This document shows, piece by piece, positions 46,691-60,042 of a DNA stretch of 64,000 nucleotides. This DNA is from Spisula solida. Taxonomy: Eukaryota > Mollusca > Bivalvia > Venerida > Mactridae. The translations under genes and the position numbers were made by a program. The notes below the pieces were generated by a model. That model searched no databases, was not told the DNA's origin, and was given only the letters and a program-made list of their open reading frames with translations. The stretch is from positions 8,776,817 to 8,840,816 of the forward strand of contig OX365957.1 of assembly GCA_947247005.1 (NCBI GenBank). Reading direction: 5' to 3'. Every line of letters starts with the position of its first letter. Within the stretch, counting starts at the first letter, position 1.

Positions 46691-49600
46691 TTTTCTGATT
46701 TTCTTTTTCCCCATTTTGTTTTTGTCTATAATTTCGACGTTTATATGAGGTAATTTAAGTCCCGTCTACAGTTTTTTCAGACATAATGCGCGCTAAATAT
46801 TTAAGTCTGAGTTAAGTTTGGAATCACTATATATCGCTATAATTGCCGGATAGAACGGATCGCAGAATCTAGACTAATTAATACATATACCTATATTACT
46901 ATTCTTTTTTTATTTACTGACAAACAATTTACATGGATAAATATATAAATTCTAGTTTGATTAGTGTTTTCAATTTCAACGATATAAAATAACGTCCGCA
47001 TCTTTATTGAAAACAAGTACACATATCTGCTGTATTAACGCTGTTTATCTTTTTTAAAGATATTTCTTGTTTGTTGTGTCTTTAGCGTTCTGCTGCTCTT
47101 GTTGAGTGCTACCTTCCCTGTCCGATTTGTTATTATCATTTGGTATGTTTTGCTTGGAAGTATTCATTTGGTAATAAATAGAAGATCTATCACGAGTTGT
47201 CAATTGATATAAACTTATATTAAACGAATTCTGGAGCTTAAAACAAATTCCGGAACGAGTATAATGTAAGTTTAAATGAATTAACTACGAGTGTAAGAAT
47301 TCTTTTATCATATGAAACTTATAATAACACATTATTCTTTCGAAAACAGACACAATTTGATAGTACAGTGAATATGGTACCGGGTAGTACTTCCATTCGT
47401 GTTAAATGACCTGAACGTTTTGTTGAACATGCTTGAATCGGTTGTATGGCGTTGGTTGTTTAATTCCAGTCCCGGAGACTGGAACTTCAGAGGACGCCAC
47501 GTATATTTCGTTGTATGATTCTGTCGAAAGGATAATAACAATATGTCATGAACGACAGCAAAAACAAACCCAACAGAGCTTGGAATGTACAAACAGAACG
47601 TTATGCAAATGACTAGCTCTGCACAAAATAGACACTTGGGAAATAATGCTTACTGTGTGTTGATCACCTTTGAATATTGGTGTAAGTTTGTTAATTATTA
47701 GTGTTCATGGTTTGGAGCTAATAAACCGATATAGCACCATTTTCTAGTAATTCGGGTTAACTTTGTCCTTTTAGGTATGGCTCTGAAAAATAGCGTAGCA
47801 AAAGATACATGTCTAGTAAACCCTTTCTCTTTCTGTCTCGCGCTAAAAATATTTGTTTCAATATATAGCGCGCCCCCTTAGAGGTAAAAGGTGTTACCTA
47901 ACAATTTTACAATAGTGTTTTTCTTAATTATTTTGCGTTTATACGAGGAAAGTTACGTAGACTTGTTGTAAAACGATTCATGTTTTTTAGTCAGATTACA
48001 TATCAACATGCTTTTTGAATTCGGCATTATCTGGCCTCCTGCTGATATATTTTTCAAAACATATTTATGGATATTTAAGGTAAATCGGCCATTTTGATAA
48101 CCATTGTTACGCATACCCGGGGCAGCCTGATAATATCATTTCAAGTAATCATATATGTTTAAATCTATGCCAATGCAGCATACAAAATGAATGTAAAACA
48201 ATGTACACTGACGTTTTGATGACATTTAAACATAATGAGATTTGAATAACATAGAGTGTACGGTGCACAATGTACGTGGCGTCAGTCAGTCACACGAACA
48301 ATCGCGCAGTGATGAAATCATCGAAGGATTTAGGCGAAACCCCACTGAAGTCACAAAATGATAAATAACACGTATCGGAAGAATTTTGTCTGTCGCACTC
48401 TGGTGCTAAAATGACATAAAAAACATGAATGAAAATGTAGGTCAAGTTAGATAACATATAGTTACAACGTTGGCGTTGACGTCAAAGCGGGGTGCGCTGT
48501 ATAGAAATAAATAGAATATATATTTATACGATCTTCATCAGGCTACCACCAACATTATCGTAAATCACAATAAGTATAAAGGCGTTTTTTAGAAGTGTAT
48601 TGGGTGTCAAGTGGTATATTCGGGGTGAGGTGATCGTTGAGGTTATATTGACAACAAGAAGGTGACGTCAAATACGTCATTATCGTTGTCCCGGCCCGTG
48701 TTAGTGACTGTTTTTGAGGAGTTAATATGAACAAATGCACTGCATCCAGTTGGGAATTTTCCTTCAGGTCTTTGACTTTGGATAATCTGGCAGAGGAAAA
48801 ATGACCAAGGAATTCGTTTGCTGCCATTGAGACTATAGTCTTTGGCTCCCAGACAGAACCACGTAGAAGGGATAGCGAAAAAATGCTTAGTCATTTATCA
48901 TTCTTGCTTTAAATCTCAGGTGCAAAAACTTTAAAAGCCTTTCAGTCATTCGGACTGGCAGAAATGAAAATAGTGTCAGTCCGAATGAACATATGTCAGC
49001 CCGATCAAAATGAAAATATATATGTCTGTGATTAATGCACGTTTTTCTATTTGTTTAATTCTAGGTCTACATATTTCAGGGGTAACTAATCTAAAAATGC
49101 GTTATTAGATATAAACACAGATAACAACTGATTCAAATAGGCCTAATTTTATATTTTACCTTTTTATAATGGGTTGCATGAGCATATCAGTCAGTGCTAT
49201 TGTTCAAGAGAAAAGGCTATTTTCATTTCAATTTATCATATTACGATTAAATATCAAAATTCTTTAATCATTATCACCTTTTCTTCTTAAATAAACCCTG
49301 TTGCAAATCGTCAAAACATAAAAGATATTCAGACGGAAAATTCCGGGGTTAATTGTATCCAATAACTACAACAACAACATGTAATTAGTTTTCGCGACCT
49401 TTATCCAGCGAATATTTGTACAATTTTTAAAGATTTTGGAGGGATTTTTTTATTACATCTCGGCGAGGAATTACGAAAATGCATTCGTTTTACTTTCTTT
49501 ACAATAACCTACAACTACGATGTGGAATTATCACCGTCCGGTCCGGATACGTAAAGACCCGAAACGGACTTTATACTAATTGTATGGCAAAGGGAAGTAA

Positions 49601-50174
49601 CCGCTTTGTAAAGGGAAGTAACCGGAACATGTGTCGTTTTTATTAGATTTTCTTAAGATTGGTTGATATTTCGCACATATTAACGATTCCCGCTTGACTT
49701 ACTGCGTAATCTCTAAATAATCATGTGTCTCAGAACAGAACAGCATCGTTTATGCACTGAAAATGTTAAAATTGCCTTCCAAAGCGGGCAAAAAAATGGC
49801 TGCTATTTTTGTTTCCAAAAGTATAGAAATAAGTGTCTCCCATCTATGACACGGGTTGCACAGCAACCATGGAAAACTTATTTATTTTTTTATGTAAAGG
49901 TTTCGTTGGCATAATAAATGTATTCTATAAATATTTAATTGTCGTTATATTCTCGTCTTTTACTATGGTTTTTATTTACGTCACATTTAAAAAATAAAAA
50001 TAGAATCAAGAATGGTTATCGATTGTTCGGTATCAAATTCCTGCTACTGGAAGTCGGAAGCGAAAGTCCATCTACCTAGTGACCATAGAGATCCGGTCTG
50101 ACAAAAAATAACGGCGTTAGCGAATGCAAAACTACAACAGCAACAATCGTGCGTTTTCGCATGTAATCGTTACT
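46691..50174. other. Unassigned single-copy core, part 2
   Basis: No gene supported. About 47180-47240 (AGAAGATCTATCACGAGTTG..) recurs at 56038-56090. An imperfect inverted pair ATTCGGACTGGCA/TGTCAGTCCGAATGA lies at 48949-48988. GTAAAGGGAAGTAACCG is tandemly duplicated near 49590-49622. Confidence 0.4.
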
Positions 50175-50214
50175 GGGGATTCCCCGGTCGCTTCGCGACC
50201 TTGGGGAATTCCCC
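50175..50214. repeat. GC-rich hairpin
   Basis: GGGGATTCCCC, then the stem-loop GGTCGCTTCGCGACC, then GGGGAATTCCCC: nested palindromes in otherwise AT-rich DNA, like the end hairpins of Helentron-type repeats. The sequence around it is unassigned. Confidence 0.65.
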
Positions 50215-52195
50215 TATAATTCATGACAGGCTTGTTACAGATATACCTAATTTAGTGTACTGGTAGCAGAAAGATTCCGAATGATTTATTTCGCACTATA
50301 ACAAATGCAAACTCGAGAGCAAAAGCCTTATTTATTTTAGACATCCCTCGTAGTTTATTTGTAGTCTCTTCATGTACGATAAATGCGATGGATCATATTT
50401 AGTCCGGCAGATAAACGGCAATTTTTGGGGTAACCGTGCAATGTCTTCTATACAAAATGTTTTTGCATTTTCTTGTTCTCTAAACTATTCTTTAACAGAA
50501 TCCGAATGATGCCACCTTGTCATCATTGAGCAATTCTCACAATGAGGCCCCAAAGGGGTACATGTTTTTTCTCGAGTTAATCACTATATATACATAACTA
50601 TTCAATCAAATGTGAATCAAAACACATAAAATGCAACTTTATTGTGTTTGATAATGCGTTACAACTTTGTTATAATAAAATGTGGAAATGAGGCCCCATT
50701 TGTGATTTAAGCCTAACATGTGGCCCGGTATTACACAATAATATTAATCAAATGAATAAATGTAAAGTAAATATGTCTTTATATTGCTAATAAATAGTAT
50801 ATTCGATGGCATTGATAAGTATAAGGAACCTGCAATGCATTGCTTAACATGTTTTAATGAAAATCGAGGCCCTGGTAAGGGTTAATGCATGAAAAAGGAT
50901 GTAATCTTTCAAAATATGTTTTTATTTCTCTTATATTTTAAGACAGAAACTTTAAAATAATCATAACTGGAAGTTATATAAGACTTGGTATATTTAAATT
51001 ATAGAAGTACCACGTTCTGAATAAGTAAAATAGGGAAATGAGGCCCTGCTTGTGTGTTGAACTATAAAAATGAGACTTTTATCAGAATAATTTGTTATCA
51101 TTTCATTACACGTGTATTGACAATCAAAAATGAAGGATCTATGTGTCGTATCAAGCCTATAAGCAAGTAGCTTAGATAAGTATAAACACCTTGAATTGCA
51201 TGGCATGACATTGAAGCCTGAATAACGGTAAATTCAATTACGGCTTGATGAATAAAAGTTATGTGAGATATCAATGCATGTGGCTGGTATATTCTTACCA
51301 GTACAATCTCTATGTACTTAAAGTGATCCTTACCATCACCAACTACTGCCATGTGAATACCTTTATGGAATTTAAAAAGGATAATACTAGTCGGACAGGG
51401 TAGACTGCACTCATCAGAAACAACAAAGCATGACATATTTAACAATACAGCTACAAAACACCCCTCCAATTAATTAATTCCAAGCTATATCAGGTTCAAA
51501 TGACGGCCTAGTGACTACGTACTGTCATTCCGATAACCATTTCAAACTCAACGCCACAACCAAGAATGACTTTTCCCAATGTCTAGTACAGCCATTCATA
51601 AATAGGTGGGGTATACAACACAGTGTAAAGCTATACAGTATACTAGTATTCAGTTCTGTAAGGCACCCACCATTAGTTCAGTCAAACCGTATATTTAAAG
51701 GGAATTGCCACTGTCGGTTACGTACATTCCTGGCTCTACATGTACATACCACTGCAAGCTACAGATGCAATGGACTTGAAGTACTAAACATTGACCGACA
51801 CACCCATCCAAGGTTATGTTGGGACCTCAAATAACAACATATTTTTCAGGGAAGGCAGTACTCAACAGTGACATAACCCATTAATCAACGTTAGTTGTGT
51901 TGCAGTTTACAATACAATATTGCACTCAGTTGTGCTTGGATTCAATTGAGGATGGAATATGCATGTGATTTATCCTATGGAATTTGAATGAATTTACTTG
52001 GTAAGTTGGTGAGTTCGCCATTAATAGAGCTTCGAGGTATATATAGGCGATCGTTTCCTGGTAATGTACTGGGCTGTCAACACAGAGGTTGCGGGAGCAA
52101 TTCCCGGCATGAAAACCGGACATTTCAAAAATTCTATTTGTGGTATTTCCCGCTATGTATGACGGTATGGGATGTAATATAAAAGTGCCGGAAGC

Positions 52196-52218
52196 TGTGT
52201 ATCGGTGCTATACACCGG
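52196..52218. repeat. 23-bp hairpin motif, copy 2
   Basis: Exact repeat of 7134-7156. Confidence 0.55.
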
Positions 52219-53030
52219 GTACATTATAGAACCAGGCTGTCTACTAGAAAAGGTAAAACGCACTCCTGCAGCACAGACCATGCCTGTATCTAATTCCGTG
52301 GGGCTTTCTCTCCCTCTGTCCCTTTGATCAGATTATGCTGTATCTGCGCTAATAGAGGATGCACCTGCGCCCCGGTGGCTGCAACACTATGTGTTGCGCC
52401 TTTGAACGCATGGAAATGGCGCCACATAAATCTGGTATTCATATTCACTTGCAGTAAACGATGGTAGTGACTAGAGAGTACTCAATGGGGCAGTGGGTGG
52501 TTGCACTCTGAGATAATGAGTCCGACATGGCTTTCAGTGACTGTACTTCGCTTAGTGGTCATATGTTCACATAAGGGAGTGTACAAAATGAAATTATTTA
52601 ACTTAATTGTGATTGGCATCCCAAAAGGATCTTGTACATCCTGATGTTGAAATGGTTGTACTTGATGATGACGAGTACATCAGAGAGATGTACACCATTG
52701 TTGTGAGAACCCAATATGGCTGGGAATGTCTGTAGTTAATAGCGGCGAGGCATTAGGCATAAAACGGTTGTACTCTGCTGTGGTAAGGATTACATCTGGG
52801 TAGGGCATATAATCACTGACCTTGATGATGGTGGTGAGCGCCTTATAGGGCCTTGTTGCCAGTAGTATTAGCATGGCAGCATCTTGTGTGAAAGGAAAAT
52901 GCAGATTGAATATCCAAATTGATGATAACTTCAGAAGTGAAAATATCCCGATCCTTCTTAAAATATGTTTTAGATTAATCAAGCTTTGCTACCATTTGCA
53001 TGATACTAGTATGCAAAATGAAAATTATCT

Positions 53031-53217
53031 TGTACTGTTTCATCAAAGCACTAATGGAATTCTTAAACTTACGTCCAAATTTAAATTCATTATCTTTCGT
53101 TGATGAACTCCTACAAACAAAATCTATCCCCTATTTGTAGTTTGTAGTAAAATCATTATAAGGAAGTTCAATTTGAGCGTAAGTTTCAGATATCCGTAAG
53201 TGCATTGATAAGACAGA
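53031..53217. mobile_element. Palindromic MITE, copy 1
   Basis: Starts TACTGTTTCATCAAAGCAC and ends TGCATTGATAAGACAG. Internal TTACGTCCAAATTTAAATTC pairs with GTTCAATTTGAGCGTAAG. Same family as 55786-56028. Confidence 0.6.
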
Positions 53218-54070
53218 CCCCCGTATTATATCGATCAATTCCGGGCCTCGGTTGATGATTTTATTTCTATATATCATTAAGTTATGTATTCTTAACAATA
53301 CTATAATTTAATTAAACATTCAGATCTATTGTTTGATATGTTGAAATAGATAATTGAACAATTTACCATTTTTGTCTTATTTCTAGTTTAACACTCATGC
53401 AGGGCCTCATTGCTAAATTTTACTTTTTCAAAATGTGGCACACGAAAATTTAGATCACACGGCCATAACAATATAAGTTACGGTTACAATTGCATTCCTT
53501 AAAGTATAACAGAATAAAAAATATCTTGACGTCGTTTTGATAAAATTTCACTCATTTTTCTACATTTGGATTTACCCTTGATAGGGCCTCAATTTAATGA
53601 AATAAAATATTTAGTCATGCAATGTAGGTTGTTGATAGTTGCCAGTAATACTGAATTCAATAGTAAGTGTCAATATAATGAAAAATATGGTACCATGTAT
53701 CATTGACTGGTTTAATTCAAACCTTTGTCTAAAAACGGGCCTCATATAAGACGTAAACAGCCAGCAGGGCCTCATTTCCACATGTAACTATTACAAAGGT
53801 TAATATAATGATGCAACGCATTATTTAATACAATATAAATAACATTTAAGGTATATTGCTTCACGTTTGACTAAACGATAATGTACTTATACTGCCTAAT
53901 TCATGATAATCCATGTAACCCTTCGGGGCCTCATTGTGAGAATTGCTCAATAATGACGAGGTGGCATCATCCGGATTATGTTATGGTATTGTCAGGAGAA
54001 CAAGAAAATGTAAAAACATTTTGTATAGAAGACATTGCACGGACCAGTGCAATTTCTGCCGGACTAATTT

Positions 54071-54920
54071 GACATTATACAACTGTAGAATTGGATTGTC
54101 ATGCTTGTTGAACGATAAGTTGGTGGAACTTGTTTTATTTTATCAATTGATTATTGTCATATAAACGACGTCAGTTATTTTAACAAATTCATGAGCAAAT
54201 CTAAGAGACACCGATAGTACTACTACATGTACATATGATTCAATTACTCAACATTGAATACAAAACACATGACATGTTTTCTCATTTAAGAGCCTTTCTT
54301 CAAAGCCTTTCTGTCGTTACGCCGATTTTCCTGGAAAACAGCTCATAAAACGGGCTATAAACTGGTAACTAATATATTTCAACTGACATTTGAGGGTAAA
54401 ATGCATTAAATACTCTGTAGCGAATGCCAGAAATGTCTAGACACTGTTTTCCTTAAGGAAATAAAGAAATGGCTTAAATAGATAAACCTATTGCCGCTAC
54501 ATATAGACTTCGTTCTCACCGGTTAGCCATCATTCTAATTCAATTTTTGCTCACGTGTGGCGACTTGTCTAGAATTAATTCAGAACAATACTATTTAGCT
54601 TTTCCGCAAACGAACGGCTGATAGTTTGCACATACTGTTTACTATAGTAAGTTTATCTCTTCATTTTTGATCGGAAGTAGTAATTATTCACTGTATATCG
54701 GTTTAAGGTTCTGCAAAAAGTAAATTAGTTTGTGTTTAGTCGACAACATAATATTTCGTCCATAATATTTTAAAGTATCTTTTCCAATCTTATTTTGTTT
54801 CATCATTTCCTTGTATCGTGCCAGGTGTAGTGACAACCATATGAAAATCCATGATCATGTAGCGGTAGAAATTCTGAAAAATGAGCTAAATACGTACAAT
54901 TAAGAAATAAACTATAAAAA
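54071..54920. other. Unassigned stretch
   Basis: No gene supported. About 54430-54475 is an inverted copy of 6930-6975. Confidence 0.4.
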
Positions 54921-55054
54921 CCGTAATATACGGGCTGTTATACAATGGTTTGGAGTTCTGACGTGTAGGAATTAACCACGAAGGCAGGAGGCCTGAGTGG
55001 TTAATAGCAATGCGTCAGAACGACAAACCATTGTATAACAAAGGTATATTACGG
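54921..55054. mobile_element. Palindromic MITE (CCGTAATATAC ends)
   Basis: CCGTAATATAC and TGTTATACAATGGTTTG on the left pair with CAAACCATTGTATAACA and GTATATTACGG on the right; inner GTTCTGACG pairs with CGTCAGAAC and TTAACCAC with GTGGTTAA. It is an almost complete 134-bp hairpin with a short loop and no coding capacity. Confidence 0.75.
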
Positions 55055-55213
55055 CGTTTGAATATTTTATTTCGATTCTAACCTGATTTAAGCTCGCAGT
55101 TATATATTAAGCCAGTGTTACTTTGAGACAGTATGTTGTTTACTTTACTTGTTTACCTGCATGACGTCATAAAAACGACATGACGTCATTTCCTTTGTAT
55201 ATCGGCCGATATA

Positions 55214-55376
55214 TAGAGGATATTTGTTTGTTTTGATTGAATATGGTTTATATCTCATCGTGTAGTGATAAAATTCAATATTTTCAAGAGCGCGTAGCGC
55301 GAGTGAAAATATTAAAATTTTATCACTACAAGATGAGATATTAACCATAATTCAATCAAAACAAACAAATATTCTA
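55214..55376. mobile_element. Long hairpin MITE
   Basis: ATATTTGTTTGTTTTGATTG pairs with CAATCAAAACAAACAAATAT across a ~160-bp near-perfect palindrome whose tip is GAGCGCGTAGCGCGAGTG. Half of it recurs at about 45050-45095. Confidence 0.75.
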
Positions 55377-55785
55377 TTTATTTAATGCTTATATGGTGTC
55401 AAAACTGGTACTATTTATGCCAAATTACCACTGTGGTTAGGCTACGTATGAATATGTTATTCCATTAATATTTTTCACTTCAAAATCCGCCATCTTGGAT
55501 TATGGTGAAAAGGTGAAACGAGTTTTTTGAGAATTTGCATAAAATCTTACACCAACTTGTAGGAAATGGTCTAACTAAGAATAAAAACCCCCACATGGCA
55601 TGTTTCCGTTCTGTAATAAAAAAGTTACAGACTTTTTAGTGTTGAGATTTTGGTAAATTAAAGTAGTCCCAATGAGGGGGCGGAGCTTATATCAGTCACA
55701 TTGTAGGTGATAACCAGTGACTGATATAGGTTTTATTTCACTGATAGAACTCCATATCTCATCAGTTAGCATTAAATAAACTATT

Positions 55786-56028
55786 ATACTATTTATCAAA
55801 GCACTTACGGAAGACTTAAAAGTTACGTTCAAATTTAAATTCTTTATAATTCTTTAACAGATGCAAATTGTGTTTAAAAGGTTGTTCAATATCAATTATG
55901 CTTTAGTAAACGAGCTCCTACAAAACACATTATGTTCTCAATATGTAGGTTTTAAAGAATAATTAAGAATTAAAACTTGAACGTAACTTTAAAGATTTCC
56001 GTAAGTAATTTGATAAAACAGTACCCTG
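55786..56028. mobile_element. Palindromic MITE, copy 2
   Basis: TATTTATCAAAGCACTTACG pairs with CGTAAGTAATTTGATAAAAC, and AAGTTACGTTCAAATTTAAA with the TTAAAACTTGAACGTAACTT region. Outer ends read TACT/AGTA, suggesting a TA target. Same family as 53031-53217. The AGAAGATCTATCACGAGTTG repeat follows at 56038. Confidence 0.65.
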
Positions 56029-56277
56029 TCCTATAGAAGATCTATCACGAGTTGCCAATTGATAAAAACTTTTATTAAGCGACTTCTTGAAATGTATTGA
56101 GCGATGTTCTGGAGAGGATAATATTTCATGAACGAGTTTTGTGAAAGTTTACATCAAATGACTACAAGTGTTTGTTTATTTTTATCATATGGTTATTAAT
56201 AAACTTTATGTTACAAAACTACGAAAGCCCGGTGGTGACTTCATAGTTCATGCTTCAAACTTCACAGTTCAAGGTTA

Positions 56278-58505
56278 ATAGGGATTCTAATCGAGATGCC
56301 GAAGGCATCTCGATTAAAATCCAAGACGGCATTGTACGTGTTGCGAGTTTGTAACCCATCCGAAATTTGGTCACCCCTGTCCGATTGAGATTTGTGTGTA
56401 CAGGAAGTGTTTTTTCGGGGTACTCTGAAGACGTGAATGGAATTGGCAAACTCATTAAAAAATATTTTTGTTGTTAATAAATTATCTTTTATTTTCTAAT
56501 GATGTTTAAAAATGTTCCTTGAGATAACCGAAGGCCCTAGCTTACACAACATTAAACGCGATTGGGGAGGTAAGAATGCTAGCGCGAGATAAAGGCGGTC
56601 GGTTAGCATTTTAGACTGTCCCTCGCAAACGGAAGAAGTTGTTTCATTCGTCAAGTAAGTACAGCCTACAATCGTTAAAATAACTGCTTATACGATTAAA
56701 GTACTTGTTTTAAACAAGGAAAACTGTCTTTTATACACATAATTGGCGTAGGTAAACAAAGAAATCAACTTTCGATGCTGATTTGCATCATAAAGTTTGA
56801 TAAACGAAGCGTATCCAAATTTGTTCGTACCCAAATTGTCAACAACAAACAATCAACCAACCATTTATTGTGAATTAATTATCAACAATCATTCTGTGTT
56901 AGATGACCATGTTAATTGATCACAACTGTCTACTGCTGGTTTGTAAATACAGATCTCCGTGAAAAAATATGAGAATTGACCAAAATACAAACAATGTAAC
57001 TTTTCATGAGTGCTTTTATGATTATTTATAAGAAAGTTTTTTTGGAAAAAAAAGACATAACAAGACCGAAGAAGTGACAGATGTCCCAAGACCCTTCAAA
57101 GAACCCTCAGATCCAGTTAAGGTCTGTGTTGGTTGACCCGCGTTTAACAAAGTTTCTGTCGTGTTGATCGGTATTCATCTGTCGCTCTGCTGTGGCTGTC
57201 CATTACAGTATGTAGCTGCCATGTGACCTCCGGTGTGATGCCATCATAAGAGCTGTCATTGACCTAAGCGGTATCAACAATATTTTTAACCAATCGATTA
57301 TCGATTCACATTTTAGAATATTCACCATATCGACATTACTGGTTAAAACCCGTTGTCTGGAATTACGGAATTAATTGAGCGATAATGTGCGAGATATTCT
57401 GAATGTACGTCAGGGGGGAAACTGATTTAGCGTATAGAGCAACTAGGTACAAAAATCGCGATTATTTTAGCCAAAAGATAAGAATTTGAATAATGTCTTA
57501 CTTGAACACATTGACAACATTATTTTACGACCTCGCTGACAATATTTTTGCCTCAATAATATGTTTAACTTGAAAAATGCATATATTTTCTCACCATCGG
57601 TATCGAGCTTCGAAAGCGACAGTGTAGAATAAAATGCAATATTTCAAATATTGAACATTTTTTCAGATAATTCTTGCTAAAGTTTATAAAATTAAGATGT
57701 TTAATGATAATGTGCAATAATCGTTTTATATGTTTTTCATGTTTAAACGTTGAAAAAGAAAAAAATATACACTCCCACTATACCGCTTATTGCTCGCTAA
57801 CCCCCTGACCGTGAAATTCCGGGTCCAGAAAATTGGGTTTTAATTACCGAGTAATGTCGATATCGAGAACCGCTACCTGGGTAAATGAATGGAACCACCG
57901 AAAAATCCTTTTCCTGCACAAAACAGTCCCTCTGTTAAAATGTAAGTTCACAAATTGTAAAAATGGGTCAAGTCTAAACTCTAACCAAAGGTGCTATCTC
58001 AAAGCTGAATATATACCCAACATGTACAGTGTAGAATGGCTAAAAAGGGATCATTGACTGAAAGGCTTGTTTCTTGTTCGTCTATTATAGGACTCCAACA
58101 TTTTGCTAAGAAGGAGTCCTGGGATGTATCGCCGATGCTTGTCTTCCTATATATTGGAATCATCGATATGCCTTGGGTCGTATCAATGACAGCTCTAGTC
58201 GTCATTCAAGAAAACGCTAAAAACACACTGTTCTTAAAACCATATTCTGGCTCATTATCATTTTGATTCCTTAGGGGTCTCCTAAAAGGTAGTTCAGTTA
58301 TAACTGCAGATACGGTTTGTCACTGACCATATCAACATTACAGGATAAAACCGTTTTCCAGTATAACAGAATTAATTTAACAGCAATGTGCGAGAAATTC
58401 TGAATCTAATACTTTTTGACAGGGGAGTGGCTGCATTAAGCGAATAGAGCAACTAGGTACAATAATCGCGATTATTTTTGCAAAAAAGGAAGATTATGTG
58501 AAGTC
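56278..58505 (-). mobile_element. Element X, long copy 2
   Basis: Reverse-strand copy; its 3' hairpin is complete here (stem ATCGAGATGCC, loop GAA/TTC, at 56290-56316). The outer end is GAAGATTATGTGAAGTC at 58505. Confidence 0.78.
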
Positions 58506-58619
58506 TATATAGTTACATTGTGACTCACTGAACTTATGTAATGCTTAACTTTTACTCCGGCACTTGGGGTAATGTGCGTGTGGACTGGCCATACGGCTTA
58601 CAAAGACGCATCGCCATCA

Positions 58620-59480
58620 ACAGCCATTTCTCTGTAACTTGCATGTAGAATTTCATGGAACGTAATCAAAATAAATATGAACAACTATACAGTACTTTGA
58701 TGATGCCTGTCAGGTGTTTTTCCTTTGGCAGTCGTTTACCTTGATTTATTAAATATTTCTGTCTGTCCTTCCGTCTGCAGCCATTTTTCTACTAACTGGT
58801 ACATTTTTAAGCAACTTAAAATAAAAAAGTCATGATGCCCGTCAAGTTTGTTTGAGTTGGTCAATTTTCCTTAAGAGTTATTACCCTTGATTTACAGTAT
58901 AATTCACTCTGACCGTCCATTCACATTCCTTTCTTTGTAACTAGCTTGTAGAATTTCATGAAGCATAAAATGAATATGAGCACCCAATTACTGTGATGAT
59001 GACTGTCAATTTATCATTATTGGTAAATTTTCCTTAGAGTTATTGCCCTTGATTTGTTGAAAAATTTCATCCGCCAGTCCATTTGCATTCAGTTCTTTGT
59101 AATTAACTGGAAGAATTTCATGTAACTTAAAATGAATATGAACACACATTCTGTGTGTCAATTTTCTTGAGTTGTCACCCTTGATTTATTGAAGAATTAC
59201 CTCCGCCCGTCATTTCCTAGTCAGTTCTTTGTATCTAGCCGGTAAAATTACATGAAACTTAAAACGAAAATGAATGCTCACACTAAGATGATGCCAGTCA
59301 AGTTTTGTTATTGGACTCTTTAGAGTTATTGCCCTTGATTTAATGAATAATTCACTCTGCCCGTCCATTCACATTCATTTCTTTGTAAATAGCTGGCTGC
59401 TGGTATGATTTCATGAAACTAAAAATGAATAGGAACGCTCATACTGTGATGATGTCCGTCAAGTTTATAGCTCACCTGAG
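58620..59480. repeat. Core tandem repeats in right arm
   Basis: Inverted counterpart of 40480-41260, marked by GAGTTATTGCCCTTGATT at about 155-bp steps. Confidence 0.7.
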
Positions 59481-59621
59481 CACTCGTGAACATGTTTTAC
59501 CTAATCTACATGAAACTTGGTCACAATGTTTGTCGCTTTGCAATCTAGGTAAAGTGCGTAACTGGGTCATCTGGGGTCAAAAACTATGTCACATCAAATT
59601 AAAACCTTGTTTACGCTCTAG

Positions 59622-60042
59622 TAGTGATGGGACATCGGTTGCAAATCATAATCGATCATCAGCTAGAATCGACTGGCACTTCCAATGCGATTTTCCCGAT
59701 TAATAATCGGCAGAACAGGGACTGAATATGCAGTGTACTAACGCATGTTTTCCTACCACCCAAGTCGCGAAAAAAGATGACAAAGGGAAAAACAATGATT
59801 TTCGGTAGACGTTTTACTATCTGAGTTTGAACAAATTCTTTGAATTGGTTCTAACAGGCATCCAATTGGTTCAAACTTCCATGCTTTGAAATTTTCCTAG
59901 CAATTTTTGATTAAATAAGTCTTGTTTAACATTTTGTTATATTTATCCGATGATCGATTATGGATGAATGACATCGATCATCGGAATCGGCTGACTTCTG
60001 CACACCACTAATCGATGTTATCCGATAATCGGTACATCACTA
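59622..60042. mobile_element. hAT-type MITE with 8-bp target duplication
   Basis: The ends TAGTGATGGGACATCGG and CGGTACATCACTA are inverted repeats. CGCTCTAG flanks both sides (59614-59621 and 60043-60050), an exact 8-bp duplication as made by hAT transposases. The interior repeats AATCGAT/ATCGGAT motifs and encodes nothing. The left arm of the giant inverted repeat has no copy at the matching place. Confidence 0.9.

Larger units (their letters stand above)
50397..54070. mobile_element. Inverted-repeat element with mirrored TGAGGCCC arrays
   Basis: Arms 50397-50564 and 53911-54070 are inverted copies (ATTTAGTCCGGCAG at the outer end; AATTGCTCAATAATGA/TCATCATTGAGCAATT inside). The sub-terminal DNA carries TGAGGCCC at 50543, 50689 and 51039 plus the variant CGAGGCCC at 50865. 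The reverse complement GGGCCTCA stands at 53402, 53584, 53737, 53767 and 53926. All left copies point inward one way and all right copies the other. The centre (51100-53400) has ORFs of 100-123 codons (51511-51834 +, 51098-51469 -) that I do not recognise. A palindromic MITE lies at 53031-53217 and a SINE-like tail (GTGTTGCGCCTTTGAACGC) near 52394. The motif arrays look like transposase-binding sites. The superfamily is unknown, and no target duplication was identified. Confidence 0.68.
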
